Assembly: GCA_963836785.1 (NCBI GenBank) | Contig: CAWIKW010000005.1 | Span: 1 to 64,000, forward strand | DNA: 64,000 nucleotides | From: DASQPR01 sp963836785 | Lineage (GTDB): Bacteria; Actinomycetota; Actinomycetes; Mycobacteriales; Micromonosporaceae | Reading direction: 5' to 3' | In this document: positions 43,498 to 53,735 of the stretch, piece by piece | How the letters are laid out: every line of letters starts with the position of its first letter | How positions within the stretch are numbered: position 1 is the first letter of the stretch | Program-made: the position numbers and the translations under genes | The notes under the pieces: generated by a model | Databases searched by the model: none | Seen by the model: the letters and a program-made list of their open reading frames with translations, nothing else | What the model was told of the DNA's origin: nothing

Positions 43498-44328
43498 TCA
43501 GCCCGACCCGTAGCGCTTCTTGAGCAGCCTCCTCTTGTTCGTACCTTCGGCGTTCGTGCCCTTCTCGATGATCACGAGATTGTGGTAGAAGTGCACCGCC
43601 ACGACATGGCGATCCGCGTACGTCGGCTCGTAGTCCTCGTCCACGAACTCCTCGTAGTTCACCCCGTCGGCGAGTGCCTTCAGCATCGACATGCTGGTCT
43701 TCGGATCTTGCCGATCCACGCTGCCCTGCCACTCCGGCCAGTAGGACGTCTGAGTGTCCTCGACGGCGTAGATGCCGCCGTCGCGCAGCAGCGGGAAGAG
43801 GGTCTCGAACGTGACGAGAATATGCGGGCTGAGATGGCTGCCGTCGTCGATGATGACGTCCAGATCGCCGATCTTGCCGGCGACCGCACGGAGCGACTCG
43901 GGATCGGACTGATCGGCCACGAACGTGGTGATGCGGTCTTCATCGACGAATGACTTGTCGCGGATGTCCACGCCGTAAATGTGCGCGGCCGGGAAGAAGT
44001 GCTTCCACATCCGCAGCGATGCGCCACCCTTGCCGGCCTTGCTGTAGCCGCCGATGCCGATCTCGAGAAGGTTGAACGATTCCTTCTTCAGGTGTTGCAA
44101 ATGCCGCTGGTAATGCTGCGCGTAGCGGTGCGTACCCCACTTGTCGGTCTTGAAGTGCGTAGCGAGTCGGCACAGGTCGTCGGACATCGCGGCGAGACGG
44201 CGACGCTCGGCCGCCGGGCTCTCCGATCGCGGTCCCATCACCCGCCGCTTCGCCTTGCGCAGCGCGCGCCAGCCCCGTTCGCCGACAATGGGGCGCACCG
44301 TCTTCTTGACTGTGGAGCTGATAGACAT
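43498..44328 (-). CDS. Macrocin-type sugar O-methyltransferase (TylE/MycE-like)
   Basis: A 276-residue class I SAM methyltransferase of the demethylmacrocin/macrocin O-methyltransferase group. Hallmarks are FKTDKWGTHRYAQHYQRHL, LEIGIGGYSKAGKGGASLRMW (the SAM-binding turn, quoted in part), YGVDIRDKS, DLDVIIDDGSHLSPH with the metal-binding acidic pair, and AVEDTQTSYWPEW. Characterised relatives methylate deoxysugar hydroxyls and need Mg2+. The ATG at 44328 has AAGGAG upstream. Lying between the rmlABD operon and rmlC, it probably methylates rhamnose in a surface glycan (inference). Confidence 0.88.
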   Translation of the reverse strand: MSISSTVKKTVRPIVGERGWRALRKAKRRVMGPRSESPAAERRRLAAMSDDLCRLATHFKTDKWGTHRYAQHYQRHLQHLKKESFNLLEIGIGGYSKAGKGGASLRMWKHFFPAAHIYGVDIRDKSFVDEDRITTFVADQSDPESLRAVAGKIGDLDVIIDDGSHLSPHILVTFETLFPLLRDGGIYAVEDTQTSYWPEWQGSVDRQDPKTSMSMLKALADGVNYEEFVDEDYEPTYADRHVVAVHFYHNLVIIEKGTNAEGTNKRRLLKKRYGSG

Positions 44329-44368
44329 CCGGGTCTCCTTGACGAGATCGGAAACGCTGGCCGGCAGC

Positions 44369-44983
44369 CTACGGTGCCGACTGTTTCTGGCCGGTTGCCA
44401 ACTGCGCACCGAAAGCGACACACGCCTCGAACGATGGCAGTAAGCCTTGACGTTCCGCGTCGGCCAATGACGGCGCCGCGGCATCCTTCGGCGACAACTT
44501 CGGCTCGATACCGGTTGGCCACGCGATTCCGAGAGCCGGATCGAGCGGATTGACACCATGCTCGCGCGCCGGGGCGTATCCGCTCGAACACAGGTAGACG
44601 ACCGTCGCGTGATCGGTCAATGCCATGAACGCATGCCCGAGTCCTTCAGCCAAGTAGACGGCGCGGAACTCGCGGTCGTCGAGGCGTACGGCATCCCATT
44701 GGCCGAACGTCGGCGATCCGACCCGGATGTCGACCACGACGTCGAGGATTTCGCCGCGTACGCAGGTGACGTACTTGGCCTGGCTCGGTGGCAGATCCGA
44801 GAAATGGATGCCGCGGAGCGTGCCCCGGGCCGAGATCGAGCAGTTTGCCTGCGCGAGGTTCAGGTCGTGGCCGACCGAATCGGCGAATTCGCCGTCCCGG
44901 AACCACTCGTGAAAACTGCCGCGGTCGTCCGGAAAGACTGTTGGTTCGAAGCTCCAGGCGCCGTCAATCTTCAGCCGTTGCAC
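44369..44983 (-). CDS. rmlC: dTDP-4-dehydrorhamnose 3,5-epimerase
   Basis: A 204-residue cupin epimerase. RGTLRGIHFSDLPPSQAKYV holds the catalytic His (RGIHF); DVVVDIRVGSPTFG and GLGHAFMAL follow; the catalytic Tyr is in VVYLCSSGYAP. The start is a GTG at 44983. With rmlABD across the convergent junction it completes the dTDP-rhamnose set. It is in the same direction as the methyltransferase, 40 bp upstream of it. Confidence 0.95.
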   Translation of the reverse strand: MQRLKIDGAWSFEPTVFPDDRGSFHEWFRDGEFADSVGHDLNLAQANCSISARGTLRGIHFSDLPPSQAKYVTCVRGEILDVVVDIRVGSPTFGQWDAVRLDDREFRAVYLAEGLGHAFMALTDHATVVYLCSSGYAPAREHGVNPLDPALGIAWPTGIEPKLSPKDAAAPSLADAERQGLLPSFEACVAFGAQLATGQKQSAP

Positions 44984-45046
44984 GGGTCCTCTGCTTTCAT
45001 CCGTACGGGTGCGCGGTCCACATCTCGCGGGGCTAAGTCCAACGCT

Positions 45047-47143
45047 TCAGAGCCCCCAGGACCGGAAGCGAGCGCGCAATGCCTTGCGCGGACCGGCTGG
45101 CAGGCGTTGAGCGATCGGCCCGACCACGCGGCGAACAGAGCGCTTCACATCCTGCCGGCGATGCTTGGTCCGAATCTGCCGAACCTGGCGGGCCGTGTCG
45201 CGATCGATCGGCCGTACGTCGGTCACGGCGAGTTGCCCGTTGGCCCTCACCCGCACCCGTCCCAGGGCGACCTCCGGGCCGTCCGGCCCGTCCAGCCGCG
45301 CCGCCAACTCCCACGTACCGGCCGGAAGGCCGGGCGAGTCGGCCCGGGTCTCGCCGTCTCGGTCGGCCAGGCGCCCGCGGGCACGCAAATGAATGCGGTC
45401 GCCGACCGCCACGAGTCGAGCAGGCTGGACGACCGGTGCGTCGGTGGGCGATCCGGCCCGGATGACAAGCGCGGCGTCGCTCGCGGCCGTGCCGGGTCGC
45501 GTCGCCACGGGCAAGAGGAGGTCGATCCACCGGCCAGCGGCCGAGACCGCCCGAATGTCCTGGCTCGCGATGACGTCGCCGAGTTGGTGGGCCCGCCGGT
45601 CGACGTCCAGCGTGAGGTTGTCGGCGGTATCGACGAAGAATGGCACGACCAGCGTGGCCGGGTCACCCAGCAATGCGGGGAGATTGTGCGCATCCACCTG
45701 CGGGACACGCGTAGCACCGAAACGTACAAGCTTGCTGAATCCGATGCCGTTGACCCGGGCAAAGGCATCCCACTGACCCTTCGCGAGCGGACCGCGGGTC
45801 TTCGTCCGCCGCGGATCGAGCCGTACGGTGCCGCGCATGACCACCTGACAGGCGACGCCGTCGAGGCCGTCGGCTGGGCCGAGTTCCTCGATCTCCGCGA
45901 CGAAATCGGCCGGACACGGCCACTCGACGGCGCTCTCCCGGTCCCGCAGCGCCATCTCGGTGCGGAAGCTCCCGAGCTCGTCGGTCACGTCGAAGCGTTC
46001 GTGCGCCGGCAAGAGGCCGTCATAGAACGACGGATGCACGAAATAGCGGTCGCCCTGGCGGAGCAGAAGCACCGGTCGCTTGTCCGAAGTGTGCACGAGC
46101 TGTGACGTCACCGAACAGATAACGCGCCCGTCGCGCCAGCTCAGATCGTCGAGCCGCGTCTGGCCCATCACGTCATTACATCGGTGGGCCAACTCGACCA
46201 GCTCCGCGCGCCGATCCTGGCGCAGGAGCGTCGACCTCATCCGCTGCACGGCGGCCAGGCCGTCGTGCACGCCGTCGGTCACGAAGTCGGCCGTCAACTT
46301 CTCGATCGCGTCGATCATGTTCGTGCGAAAGTCCTCGGCGTACTTGGGCAACGCCGGCTCGCTGAGGCGACTGAGCATCTCGACCCGGTAGAACCGCCGG
46401 ATGAGGCGATCACGAAACGCACCCGGCTCAGTGTTGGCCACCACGACGTCAAGGACTTCGCGCAGATTGCCGTAGTAGCTGGACGGGACAATCTTCATCG
46501 AGCCGGCGTTGCCACCGTCGTCGCGCTTTGAGTAGAAATAGCAGGTGTAGCTGCCCAGGATCGAAACGACGCGCGCCGGGAAGTACGACTGCACCATGTA
46601 GAGCTGATCCTCGAGACGGCGCTTGCCCTCGGCGTAGCGGATGTCGTGTTCGCGCAGGAATGCCTTCCGGAACATCTTGTGCGGCGTGAGGCTGTCGATC
46701 AGCGGGAAGTCGTGGATCGTGCACTTGTCGCGGTCGGCGCGGAAGATCCCGTGCGGAATACCGCGGAAGTTGCTAGCCACCTTGCCGATGACGATGTCGG
46801 AACCGTTGCGTGCGCCCATGTCGTAGAGCCGGCGGAGGGCATCCGGCGCCAGATGATCGTCCTGGTCGACGAACTGGATGTATTCGCCGCCGGCGGCGTC
46901 TACGCCGATGTTGCGCGGCCGGCCCGGCCAGCCCGAGTTGGGAATGTGGATCGTCCGGATCGCAGCGTGGGTGTCGGCCAGCTCGTCGAGGTAGGCCGGT
47001 GTCTCATCCGAGGAACCGTCGTCGACGAAGATCACTTCGTACTCGTCCGGCGGCATCGTCTGGTTCAGCAACGACTCGACGCACGGCTCGATGTATCGAC
47101 CCGGGTTGTAGACCGGGATGACGACGCTCACCTTCACCGACAT
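45047..47143 (-). CDS. Family 2 glycosyltransferase with long C-terminal region (TarS-like)
   Basis: A 698-residue enzyme. Residues 4-230 are a GT2/GT-A domain: VSVVIPVYNPGRYIEPCVESL, FVDDGSSDET, and the QFVDQDDHLAP metal site, followed by EDQLYMVQSYF as the probable catalytic base region. Residues 300-660 contain beta-rich modules seen in TarS/TarP wall-teichoic-acid glycosyltransferases (my judgement from pattern, for example SWRDGRVICSV). The last 50 residues are basic. The ATG at 47143 opens the conserved domain. It lies 63 bp upstream of rmlC and probably attaches a sugar to the polyol-phosphate chain or its linker. Confidence 0.88.
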   Translation of the reverse strand: MSVKVSVVIPVYNPGRYIEPCVESLLNQTMPPDEYEVIFVDDGSSDETPAYLDELADTHAAIRTIHIPNSGWPGRPRNIGVDAAGGEYIQFVDQDDHLAPDALRRLYDMGARNGSDIVIGKVASNFRGIPHGIFRADRDKCTIHDFPLIDSLTPHKMFRKAFLREHDIRYAEGKRRLEDQLYMVQSYFPARVVSILGSYTCYFYSKRDDGGNAGSMKIVPSSYYGNLREVLDVVVANTEPGAFRDRLIRRFYRVEMLSRLSEPALPKYAEDFRTNMIDAIEKLTADFVTDGVHDGLAAVQRMRSTLLRQDRRAELVELAHRCNDVMGQTRLDDLSWRDGRVICSVTSQLVHTSDKRPVLLLRQGDRYFVHPSFYDGLLPAHERFDVTDELGSFRTEMALRDRESAVEWPCPADFVAEIEELGPADGLDGVACQVVMRGTVRLDPRRTKTRGPLAKGQWDAFARVNGIGFSKLVRFGATRVPQVDAHNLPALLGDPATLVVPFFVDTADNLTLDVDRRAHQLGDVIASQDIRAVSAAGRWIDLLLPVATRPGTAASDAALVIRAGSPTDAPVVQPARLVAVGDRIHLRARGRLADRDGETRADSPGLPAGTWELAARLDGPDGPEVALGRVRVRANGQLAVTDVRPIDRDTARQVRQIRTKHRRQDVKRSVRRVVGPIAQRLPAGPRKALRARFRSWGL

Positions 47144-47509
47144 GTGCGCTAATCCTAGGGCCGTTGGCTGTCCGAAGATCCATGATCGCGTCATTGCAAT
47201 CTTGGACATGCGAGTACGTCGGGTTCGAGAACCCGCAGACAGCCGAGCCTATCGGACCCGTTCCTGCTGCACGTACGCACGGCCGCGGCCGAGCGATCAT
47301 CGGCCGGCCACGGCTCGCCGTCTGGTCAATCGCTTGGCGGCATGCCTCGGCGATCCGGCTCGTGGCGGCGGGAATTCCGTGGCGAATCGCCGGATATTCG
47401 GCACCGGATCCGGGCACGATGAGCAGGCGTGGCTCGTCGGCCATGCGCACTGGAATCACCCTGGACGCGCGGCAGCCGCGCCGCGTCGGTAGCGAATGGA
47501 GACGGGCGC
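47144..47509. other. Divergent gap between the glycosyltransferase and di-Mop genes
   Basis: This gap of 366 bases has no credible gene. A 16-bp inverted repeat (CGGGTTC-GA-GAACCCG, 47220-47235) lies in its middle and could be an operator. It is not part of a tRNA; no acceptor or anticodon stem can be formed around it. Confidence 0.5.
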
Positions 47510-47932
47510 ATGCGACTCAGCATCCGCAATCAGCTCGACGGGCTGATCCGGACTGTTTCCCGGGGCGAGGTCATGGCAACCGTCCGGACTGCCTTGGACG
47601 GCGGTCCGGAGATCACCGCCGCGATCACCCTGGAGGCGGTCGACGATCTCGGCCTGACCGATGGCCAGCGCGTGCGCGTGCTGGTCAAGTCCACCGAAGT
47701 TGCCCTCGCGACCGGGACGCTGGAAAACCTGAGCATCCGCAACCGGCTGCCCGGAACGATCGAGAACGTCGACCACGGCGCGGTGATGACCACCGTCAAA
47801 GTGACGATCGCCGGCGGCCAGACTGTGACCGCGGTGATCACAAAAGACGGAGCCGGGGATCTCGATCTATCCGTGGGCGACGCAGTCACAGCGCTGATCA
47901 AGTCGACCGAGGTCAGCATCGCCGTCGACTGA
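47510..47932 (+). CDS. Tandem Mop (molbindin) protein
   Basis: A 140-residue protein made of two Mop/TOBE domains in tandem, residues 1-68 and 73-140. Each begins SIRNxLxGxI and includes GxVMxTVxxxL/I and a closing LIKSTEVS-type strand (LVKSTEVA in the first). Di-Mop molbindins store or buffer molybdate or tungstate in the cytoplasm. The ATG at 47510 has GGAG upstream. No modABC or molybdenum-cofactor gene is near it in this window. Confidence 0.92.
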   Translation: MRLSIRNQLDGLIRTVSRGEVMATVRTALDGGPEITAAITLEAVDDLGLTDGQRVRVLVKSTEVALATGTLENLSIRNRLPGTIENVDHGAVMTTVKVTIAGGQTVTAVITKDGAGDLDLSVGDAVTALIKSTEVSIAVD

Positions 47933-48050
47933 TCGCGAATCAATCCGGCGTTGATCGATTTTCATCACATCGATGACCGTTCTTGACGGCCTCTGACCCG
48001 TCCAGAACAATTTGCCGGGAGTCTCCGCAAACGCCACATCGGAGGATCCC

Positions 48051-51000
48051 ATGGCACAGTCTGGCCAGGCCGTTGTCCGTTACCGTGATGCCCGTCAGCA
48101 CCATGTTTCCCGCCAGTTGGGGCGTCGCCGCCTCGGCCGGTTCGGTGCCGTCGTTGGTGTCGGCGCCGCTGTGCTGCTCGCCGTACCGATCGGGGCGGTA
48201 GCGGCGGCACCGCCATCGACGGTCGCACCGGGTGCACCGGGAGCAGCGTCCTTCTTCGACCTGGCCCGTAAGGATTGCGTGGGCACCGCCCGCAACACCA
48301 CCTCGAAGGTGTGGTTCACCGTCGCCGACGGCGTGCTGTCCGATGTGTACGAGCCGACGATCGACAACACCAACGTCAAGTCGTTGCAGTATGTGGTGAC
48401 CGATGGCTCGTCGTTCACCGACCTGCAGACGCGCGATCTCACGTACACGGTGGCGACCGATCCGACCGGGATGAGCTGCACGATCACCGCCACCAGCGCG
48501 GCGCACGGCTATCAGTTGGTGACGACCTACGTCGCGGACGCGGCCCGCGACGCGGTGCTCATGCACACGCGGCTGCAGGCGCGCGCCGGCACGAACACGA
48601 ACATCAACAAACTCCGCGTGTACGCCTATCTGGACGCACACGTCAACGGCAACGGCGGCGGCGGAACCGCCAACGGGGGAGCGGACACCGGCGCGGTCGA
48701 CCCGTCCGGTGCCGGCGTGATCGGCGACTCGTCAACGGTGAGCCAGGCTACGAACCGGGACTACGCGGTTCCGACGTTCATGGCGTTGACGTCGCCGCAG
48801 CTTCAGACGGCCTCGGTCGGCTATGCGGGATCGGCGTCGGACGGCCTGACCGCGCTCGACACCGGCCACTCGCTCGGCGCCACGTACCAGTCCGCGCCGA
48901 ACGGGCACGTCGTTCTCACCGAGCAACTGAAGACCAGCGGCGACGCGCACGGCCCGGCGACGTTCGACCTGAGCCTGGGCTTCGGCCGGACGCAGGCTCA
49001 GGCTGTTGCCGTGGCGAAGGCGTCGGTGGCGCGACCATTCGTGGCGACCGCGGCGATGTACCTGGCCGGCTGGGCGGCCTACGACGCGAAGCTGGTTCGG
49101 CCGAAATTGCCGGTCGGCGGCGTCAGCTCGACGCAGGCGCTTGCCGCCTATTACGTGAGCGCGAACGTCCTCAAGGCCAGTGAAGACAAGACATTCCCCG
49201 GTGCCCTGGTCGCGTCGCTTGCGAGCCCTGGGGTCAGGCCGTCAACGCCGGCACGCTGCCCGGCGGCAAGCCGGTCTACTTCGGTTCCTATCGTGAGGTC
49301 TTCGCACGCGATCTTTACGAGACGTTCACGGGTCTGCTCGCCGACGGCGACCGCGCGACGGCGCAGGCGGCCACCCGATTCCTGTTCGAGAAGCAGCAGT
49401 TGCCGACGGGCGAGATCCCGCGCAATTCGCTGTTGAACGGCAAGGTTGCGCCGGACACCGGCGGCGATCAGCTCGACGAGTCGTCGTACCCGATCCTGAT
49501 GGCTTATCTGAGTGGGCTCGGCGGCGACGCAACGCTGTGGCGCGACCACATCAAGCCGGCGGCCGACTTCGTGGTCGCGCACGGGCCGTCGTTCGGCGTC
49601 GAGCGGTGGGAGGAGCAGTCGGGCTATTCGCCGTCGACCATCGCGGCCGAGATTGCCGGCCTGACCGCGGCGGCGAAGATCGCCACGATGCAGGCGGATA
49701 CCGCGAGTGCCCGGCTCTACCAGGCGGTCGCCGACTCGTTCCAACGCAACGTCAAGGGGTGGACCGTCACCTCGACCGGGCCGTACAGCTCGTCCCCGTA
49801 CTTCATCCGGCTCTCACGCACCGGTGACCCGAACGCGGCGATCTCGTACAACCTCGGCAACGGCGTACAGCCGGACCAGGACCAGCGCGCGGTGGTGGAC
49901 GGCGGGTTCCAGGAACTCGTACGACTCGGCGAGCTGTCGCCGACCGACCCCGACTACCTGAACTCGCTGGCCGTGGTGGACAAGCAGATCGCCGTCAGCA
50001 CACCATCCGGCGTCGGCTACTACCGGTACGGCACCGACGCCGCCGCGAAGGGCAGTGCCGACGGGTACGGAGACTGCTACCAACCGAGCCAGTCGACCTG
50101 TACGAATCCGGGCCAGCCGTGGCCGACGACAAACACCGGCACCGGGCACCTGTGGCCCGTACTGTCCGGCGAGCGCGCGGAGTCCGCGTTGCTGACCGGC
50201 GACGAAACGACCGCCACGGCCGAGCTGCAGTTCATGTTGCGGTCGGCATCGGGCGAGGGTCTCGTGCCCGAACAGGCGTGGGAGAGCCCGGATCTGGCCG
50301 CGTCGCCGTACGGCAGCGATCCGACCACCGCGTCGATCGGTTTCACCGACGGCCAACCGGCCGGATCGGCGGCGCCGCTCACCTGGGCCCAGGCACAGGA
50401 GTTGCGGCTCATCCTCAACATCGGTAACGGCACGATCGTTGATCAGCCGGCCATCGTGGCGGACCGCTATGTACGCCACGCGCCGCCGGCGGCGCTGCCG
50501 GTGACGATCACCGCACCGGCCGGCGGCACCACTGTCGGCGGCGACTCCACAACGGTGGCCGGCACGACCGCGCCGAACGCCAACGTCAGCATTGGCGTCA
50601 ACGACACCGACGTAGCCGGTGCCTCGTCCGTGGTGACCACGACCGCGGACGGCAGCGGCGCGTTTTCGGCGACCGTACCGATCGGCTTTGGTACCAACGT
50701 GATCACGGTCGCCGCAACCACGGGCGCCGGCCTCGGCACCGCGACCGGTACGGCACAGGTGTCGGTGGTCGGCGATCTGGTCGGCGGCACCACGGTGCTC
50801 GACGTGACCGATCCGACCAGCGACGACAACGGTCCCGGCACGTACGCGTATCCGACGTCCTCGTCGTTCACGGCCGGATCGTTTGACATCACCCGGTTCC
50901 AGGTGTTGACGAAGGACGGCACGGCCTACCTACGGACGACGGTGCGTACGCTCACGCCGACCTTCGGTAACACCATCGGCGCCCAGATGCTCGACATCTT

Positions 51001-51490
51001 CATCCACACCGCCGACGCCGCGCCAACCTCGACCGCGGCCGCGTTCCCGACCCGGAACTACACGATCGCTCCGGCCGACGCGTGGAGCCAACGCATCGAG
51101 GTGCAAGGCTTCGCATCGCCGGTCTGGGTCGACGCGAACGGCAATGCTCAAGGAACGGTCGGCGCGGTGGTCTCCTCCACGATCGCCAACACGATCACGG
51201 TCGCCGTCCCGGAAAGCGCCCTCGGTACGCCGACGTCGGGCTGGTCGTTCGGCGTCGTGCTGACCGGTCAGGACGGCTTCAGTCCGGACCAGGCGCGGGC
51301 GTTCGCACCGACACCGCAAGACTTCGCCTTTGGCGTCTGCCAACCCGGCGGTACGTCCCCGATCTGCGCTGTCGATCCCGGCACGGTGCCGAAGGCGATG
51401 GACGTCATCACCCCCAGTGGTGTCAACCAAGCGACCGAACTCGATCCGACGCTCGGGCCGGTGGTGATCCACGGCGTACCCGTGCCGTGA
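48051..51490 (+). pseudogene. Secreted glucodextranase (GH15) gene with one frameshift
   Basis: The reading begins at 48051 (ATG, strong GGAGGATCC). A basic start and hydrophobic stretch FGAVVGVGAAVLLAVPIGAVAAA form a signal peptide. Then come the glucodextranase N-terminal beta domain, the GH15 (alpha/alpha)6 catalytic domain and, from about 50790, a C-terminal module of the glucodextranase type (DVTDPTSDDNGPGTYAYP). Catalytic Glu residues fit WEEQSGYS and VPEQAWE. At 49227-49229 one base is missing: the first frame ends LASP and the next continues WGQAVNAGTLPGGK, exactly as the family requires. Without a correction the protein would stop at 49436. It could be a sequencing error in the CCC/GGGG context or real inactivation. 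Confidence 0.85.
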
Positions 51491-51556
51491 GTGTCGCGGA
51501 TGGGTCTTATTGAAAATGCGGTCTTATTGCGGATGCGGAGATAGCGCGGGTGCGGG

Positions 51557-51562
51557 CATAGT
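51557..51562 (+). promoter_or_regulatory. -10 element of the GNAT gene (leaderless type)
   Basis: CATAGT followed by six bases and the ATG at 51569 matches the spacing of actinobacterial leaderless promoters; no ribosome site is visible. Confidence 0.45.
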
Positions 51563-51568
51563 GGCGAG

Positions 51569-52450
51569 ATGCCCGCACTCGCCACCCGCCGCGATTGGGC
51601 GGGCCCGACCGATCTGCCCGCACTGATCCGCCTGGCGCAACGCATCTGGACACCGGACAGCCGCTGGCACGTCGGCGATTTCGCCTGGGAATTCGGGCTC
51701 GAACCGACCGGGCGACCGACGTGGCACATGTCGTTGTGGGAGCGCGACGGCGACATCGCGGCGTGGGGCTGGCTCACGCGGCCCGATCGATTGTCGCTGG
51801 CTATCGATCCGGTGCACACCGACCTGCTCGACGCCGTCGTGGGTTGGGCATCGGAAGTGGCCGGGGTCCGCGTGTCCGTCACCGTGCTGTCCACCGAGCG
51901 CTACCTGACCGAAGCGTTGGTACGGCTGGGATACACGCCCGACGAGACCGGCCACTTCTTCGTGGCCCATCACCGTACGCTCGACGACATTCCGCCGCAT
52001 CCGATCTTGCCGGACGGTTTCCGGATCCGGCCGGTGTCCGGTGACGACGAGGTGGCGGCCCGGGCGGCTCTGCATCGGGAGGTCTGGGCGTCGACCGACC
52101 TCACCGAGGACGTGTGTCGGGCGATGACGCGACAATGGCCGTACCGCTTCGATTTCGACTGGGTGGCCGAGGCGCCGGACGGACGGCTCGTCTCCTACAT
52201 CCTCGGGTGGTACGACGATGTGAATCGGGTCGGCGAGTTCGAGCCGGTCGGCACGCTAGCGTCGTTTCGCCGTCTCGGTCTGTCCCGGGCGGTCGGCATC
52301 GCGGTGCTGCACGCGTTCCGAGATGCCGGTGCCACGCACGCGATGGTGTATGCCCGCGGCGACGACGGCTACCCGGTCCCGCGCCAGGTCTACACGGCGT
52401 TGGGATTTCAGCCGCGAGGCCGCACCGTCACCTACCGACCGCCGGCCTGA
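51569..52450 (+). CDS. GNAT N-acetyltransferase, probable double domain
   Basis: A 293-residue acetyltransferase-like protein. The C-terminal half (about 145-290) is a typical GNAT: FRIRPVSGDDEVAARAALHREVW, WVAEAPDGRLVSYILGWYDDV, a core strand GEFEPVGTLASFRRLGLSRAV with the acetyl-CoA loop, and YTALGFQPR. The N-terminal half (10-135) looks like a degenerate second GNAT fold with WLTRPDRLSLAIDP. The substrate is unknown. It appears monocistronic and leaderless. Confidence 0.87.
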   Translation: MPALATRRDWAGPTDLPALIRLAQRIWTPDSRWHVGDFAWEFGLEPTGRPTWHMSLWERDGDIAAWGWLTRPDRLSLAIDPVHTDLLDAVVGWASEVAGVRVSVTVLSTERYLTEALVRLGYTPDETGHFFVAHHRTLDDIPPHPILPDGFRIRPVSGDDEVAARAALHREVWASTDLTEDVCRAMTRQWPYRFDFDWVAEAPDGRLVSYILGWYDDVNRVGEFEPVGTLASFRRLGLSRAVGIAVLHAFRDAGATHAMVYARGDDGYPVPRQVYTALGFQPRGRTVTYRPPA

Positions 52451-52663
52451 CAATTCGGCAAGCAGCGCCGCGGCCATTTCTCGCCCTCGTGCCTATCCGT
52501 CGACCGACCGAACTAGGGCCCGATTCCCTTGTCGACGTAACCGGTGGTATTCGGCGCCCAGGGCCCGGTCGTAATAGACGACGACCATGAGCGGGATGTC
52601 GTAGCGCACTATTGGCTCGAACTCGATCGGGTGCCCTCGGCGATGAATGCCTTGGCCAACGGG

Positions 52664-53638
52664 TCATGGATCTTCATCGGCTTGCCCCCGCGCTCTGCGT
52701 ATTGCCGTCGGATCGAATGTCTCGGCGACCGCCGTCTCGGACATCGCCCACAACCGGTCGGCCGCTTCGGTGTCGAAGATCCAGCTCGCCGCCGACCCGT
52801 CAGCGCCCGGCTCGCTCGGCGTCGCAACGACACCGCATCCGGACAAGTACGCCGCCCGCTGGAGCGGGGGCTCCGACGCGACGCACGCCCATACCGACGT
52901 CGCGGCCGCGACGTCGACCGGCGCGCCGGGTTGCCGAGCCTTGACGCGGGTGCTGAACGCACCGCGCTGCTCGTCGGTCAGGCCGGCGAAGATGCCGGTG
53001 TCGGACTTGGCCGGCCGTACCGTCAGCGCGAGAAGCCCGGCGTCGCCGAAGCGGCGGTCGAGCGCGAGCGTGAGCAGCGCGGTCGCCGACTTCGACTGGG
53101 CGTACGCCTCCCGTGCGTCGTACGGGCGGCGTTCGTAAAACGGATCGTCGAAGACCACCGGAGAATCGCGGTGCGCACCCGAACTGAGGTTGACCACCCG
53201 GGGTGTCGGGTGTTCGAGGAGCCGCGGCATCAGTAGGCCGGTGAGCAGGAAGTGCCCGAGATAGTTCGTGGCGAGGGTGAGTTCGAATCCCTCGTCGGTA
53301 CGACCGAGATCCGGGCGAACGATGCCGGCGTTGTTGACAAGTGTGTCGAATTGCGCGTCGGAGACGTTTTCGGCGAATGCTCGAACGCTCGCGAACGATG
53401 CGAGGTCGACCGAGTATGCCTGCGCGCGTGCGGCGCCGGCATTTTCGTTGATCCGCCGTACTGCCTCGCGCGCACGGTCGGCGTTGTGGTCGGCGATCGC
53501 AACCATCGCGCCCGCAGTGGCCAGTGCCTCGGCTGTGGCGAACCCGAGGCCACCAGCGCCACCCGTCACGAGTACCCGCCGCCCGCTGAGGTCGATGCCG
53601 GCAACGACATCGTGGGTGCTCGAGGTGGCATCCAGCAT
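52664..53638 (-). CDS. SDR family oxidoreductase (retinol-dehydrogenase-like)
   Basis: A 324-residue SDR with VTGGAGGLGFATAEAL, DTLVNNAGIV, the YLGHFLLTGLLMPRL helix, NLSSGAHRD and YAQSK catalytic motif. It belongs to the long, retinol-dehydrogenase-like branch with an extended C-terminal region. The ATG at 53638 has GGAG at proper distance; upstream in-frame starts (53686, 53701) lack this. It lies 97 bp downstream of a GntR regulator reading the same way, which may control it. Confidence 0.88.
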   Translation of the reverse strand: MLDATSSTHDVVAGIDLSGRRVLVTGGAGGLGFATAEALATAGAMVAIADHNADRAREAVRRINENAGAARAQAYSVDLASFASVRAFAENVSDAQFDTLVNNAGIVRPDLGRTDEGFELTLATNYLGHFLLTGLLMPRLLEHPTPRVVNLSSGAHRDSPVVFDDPFYERRPYDAREAYAQSKSATALLTLALDRRFGDAGLLALTVRPAKSDTGIFAGLTDEQRGAFSTRVKARQPGAPVDVAAATSVWACVASEPPLQRAAYLSGCGVVATPSEPGADGSAASWIFDTEAADRLWAMSETAVAETFDPTAIRRARGQADEDP

Positions 53639-53735
53639 GTGCGGCTCCGCCAGGCCGGTGCCGCGACCACTACGCAGCAATTGCATATTACTTGAACACA
53701 ATTCCTAGGCGGTCGTCAACGCTTGGCAGCTGCGG

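Noticed and set aside
47200..47240. tRNA gene suggested by GGTTCGA
   Set aside because: No acceptor stem, D-arm or anticodon arm can be drawn; the motif is part of a simple 16-bp inverted repeat.
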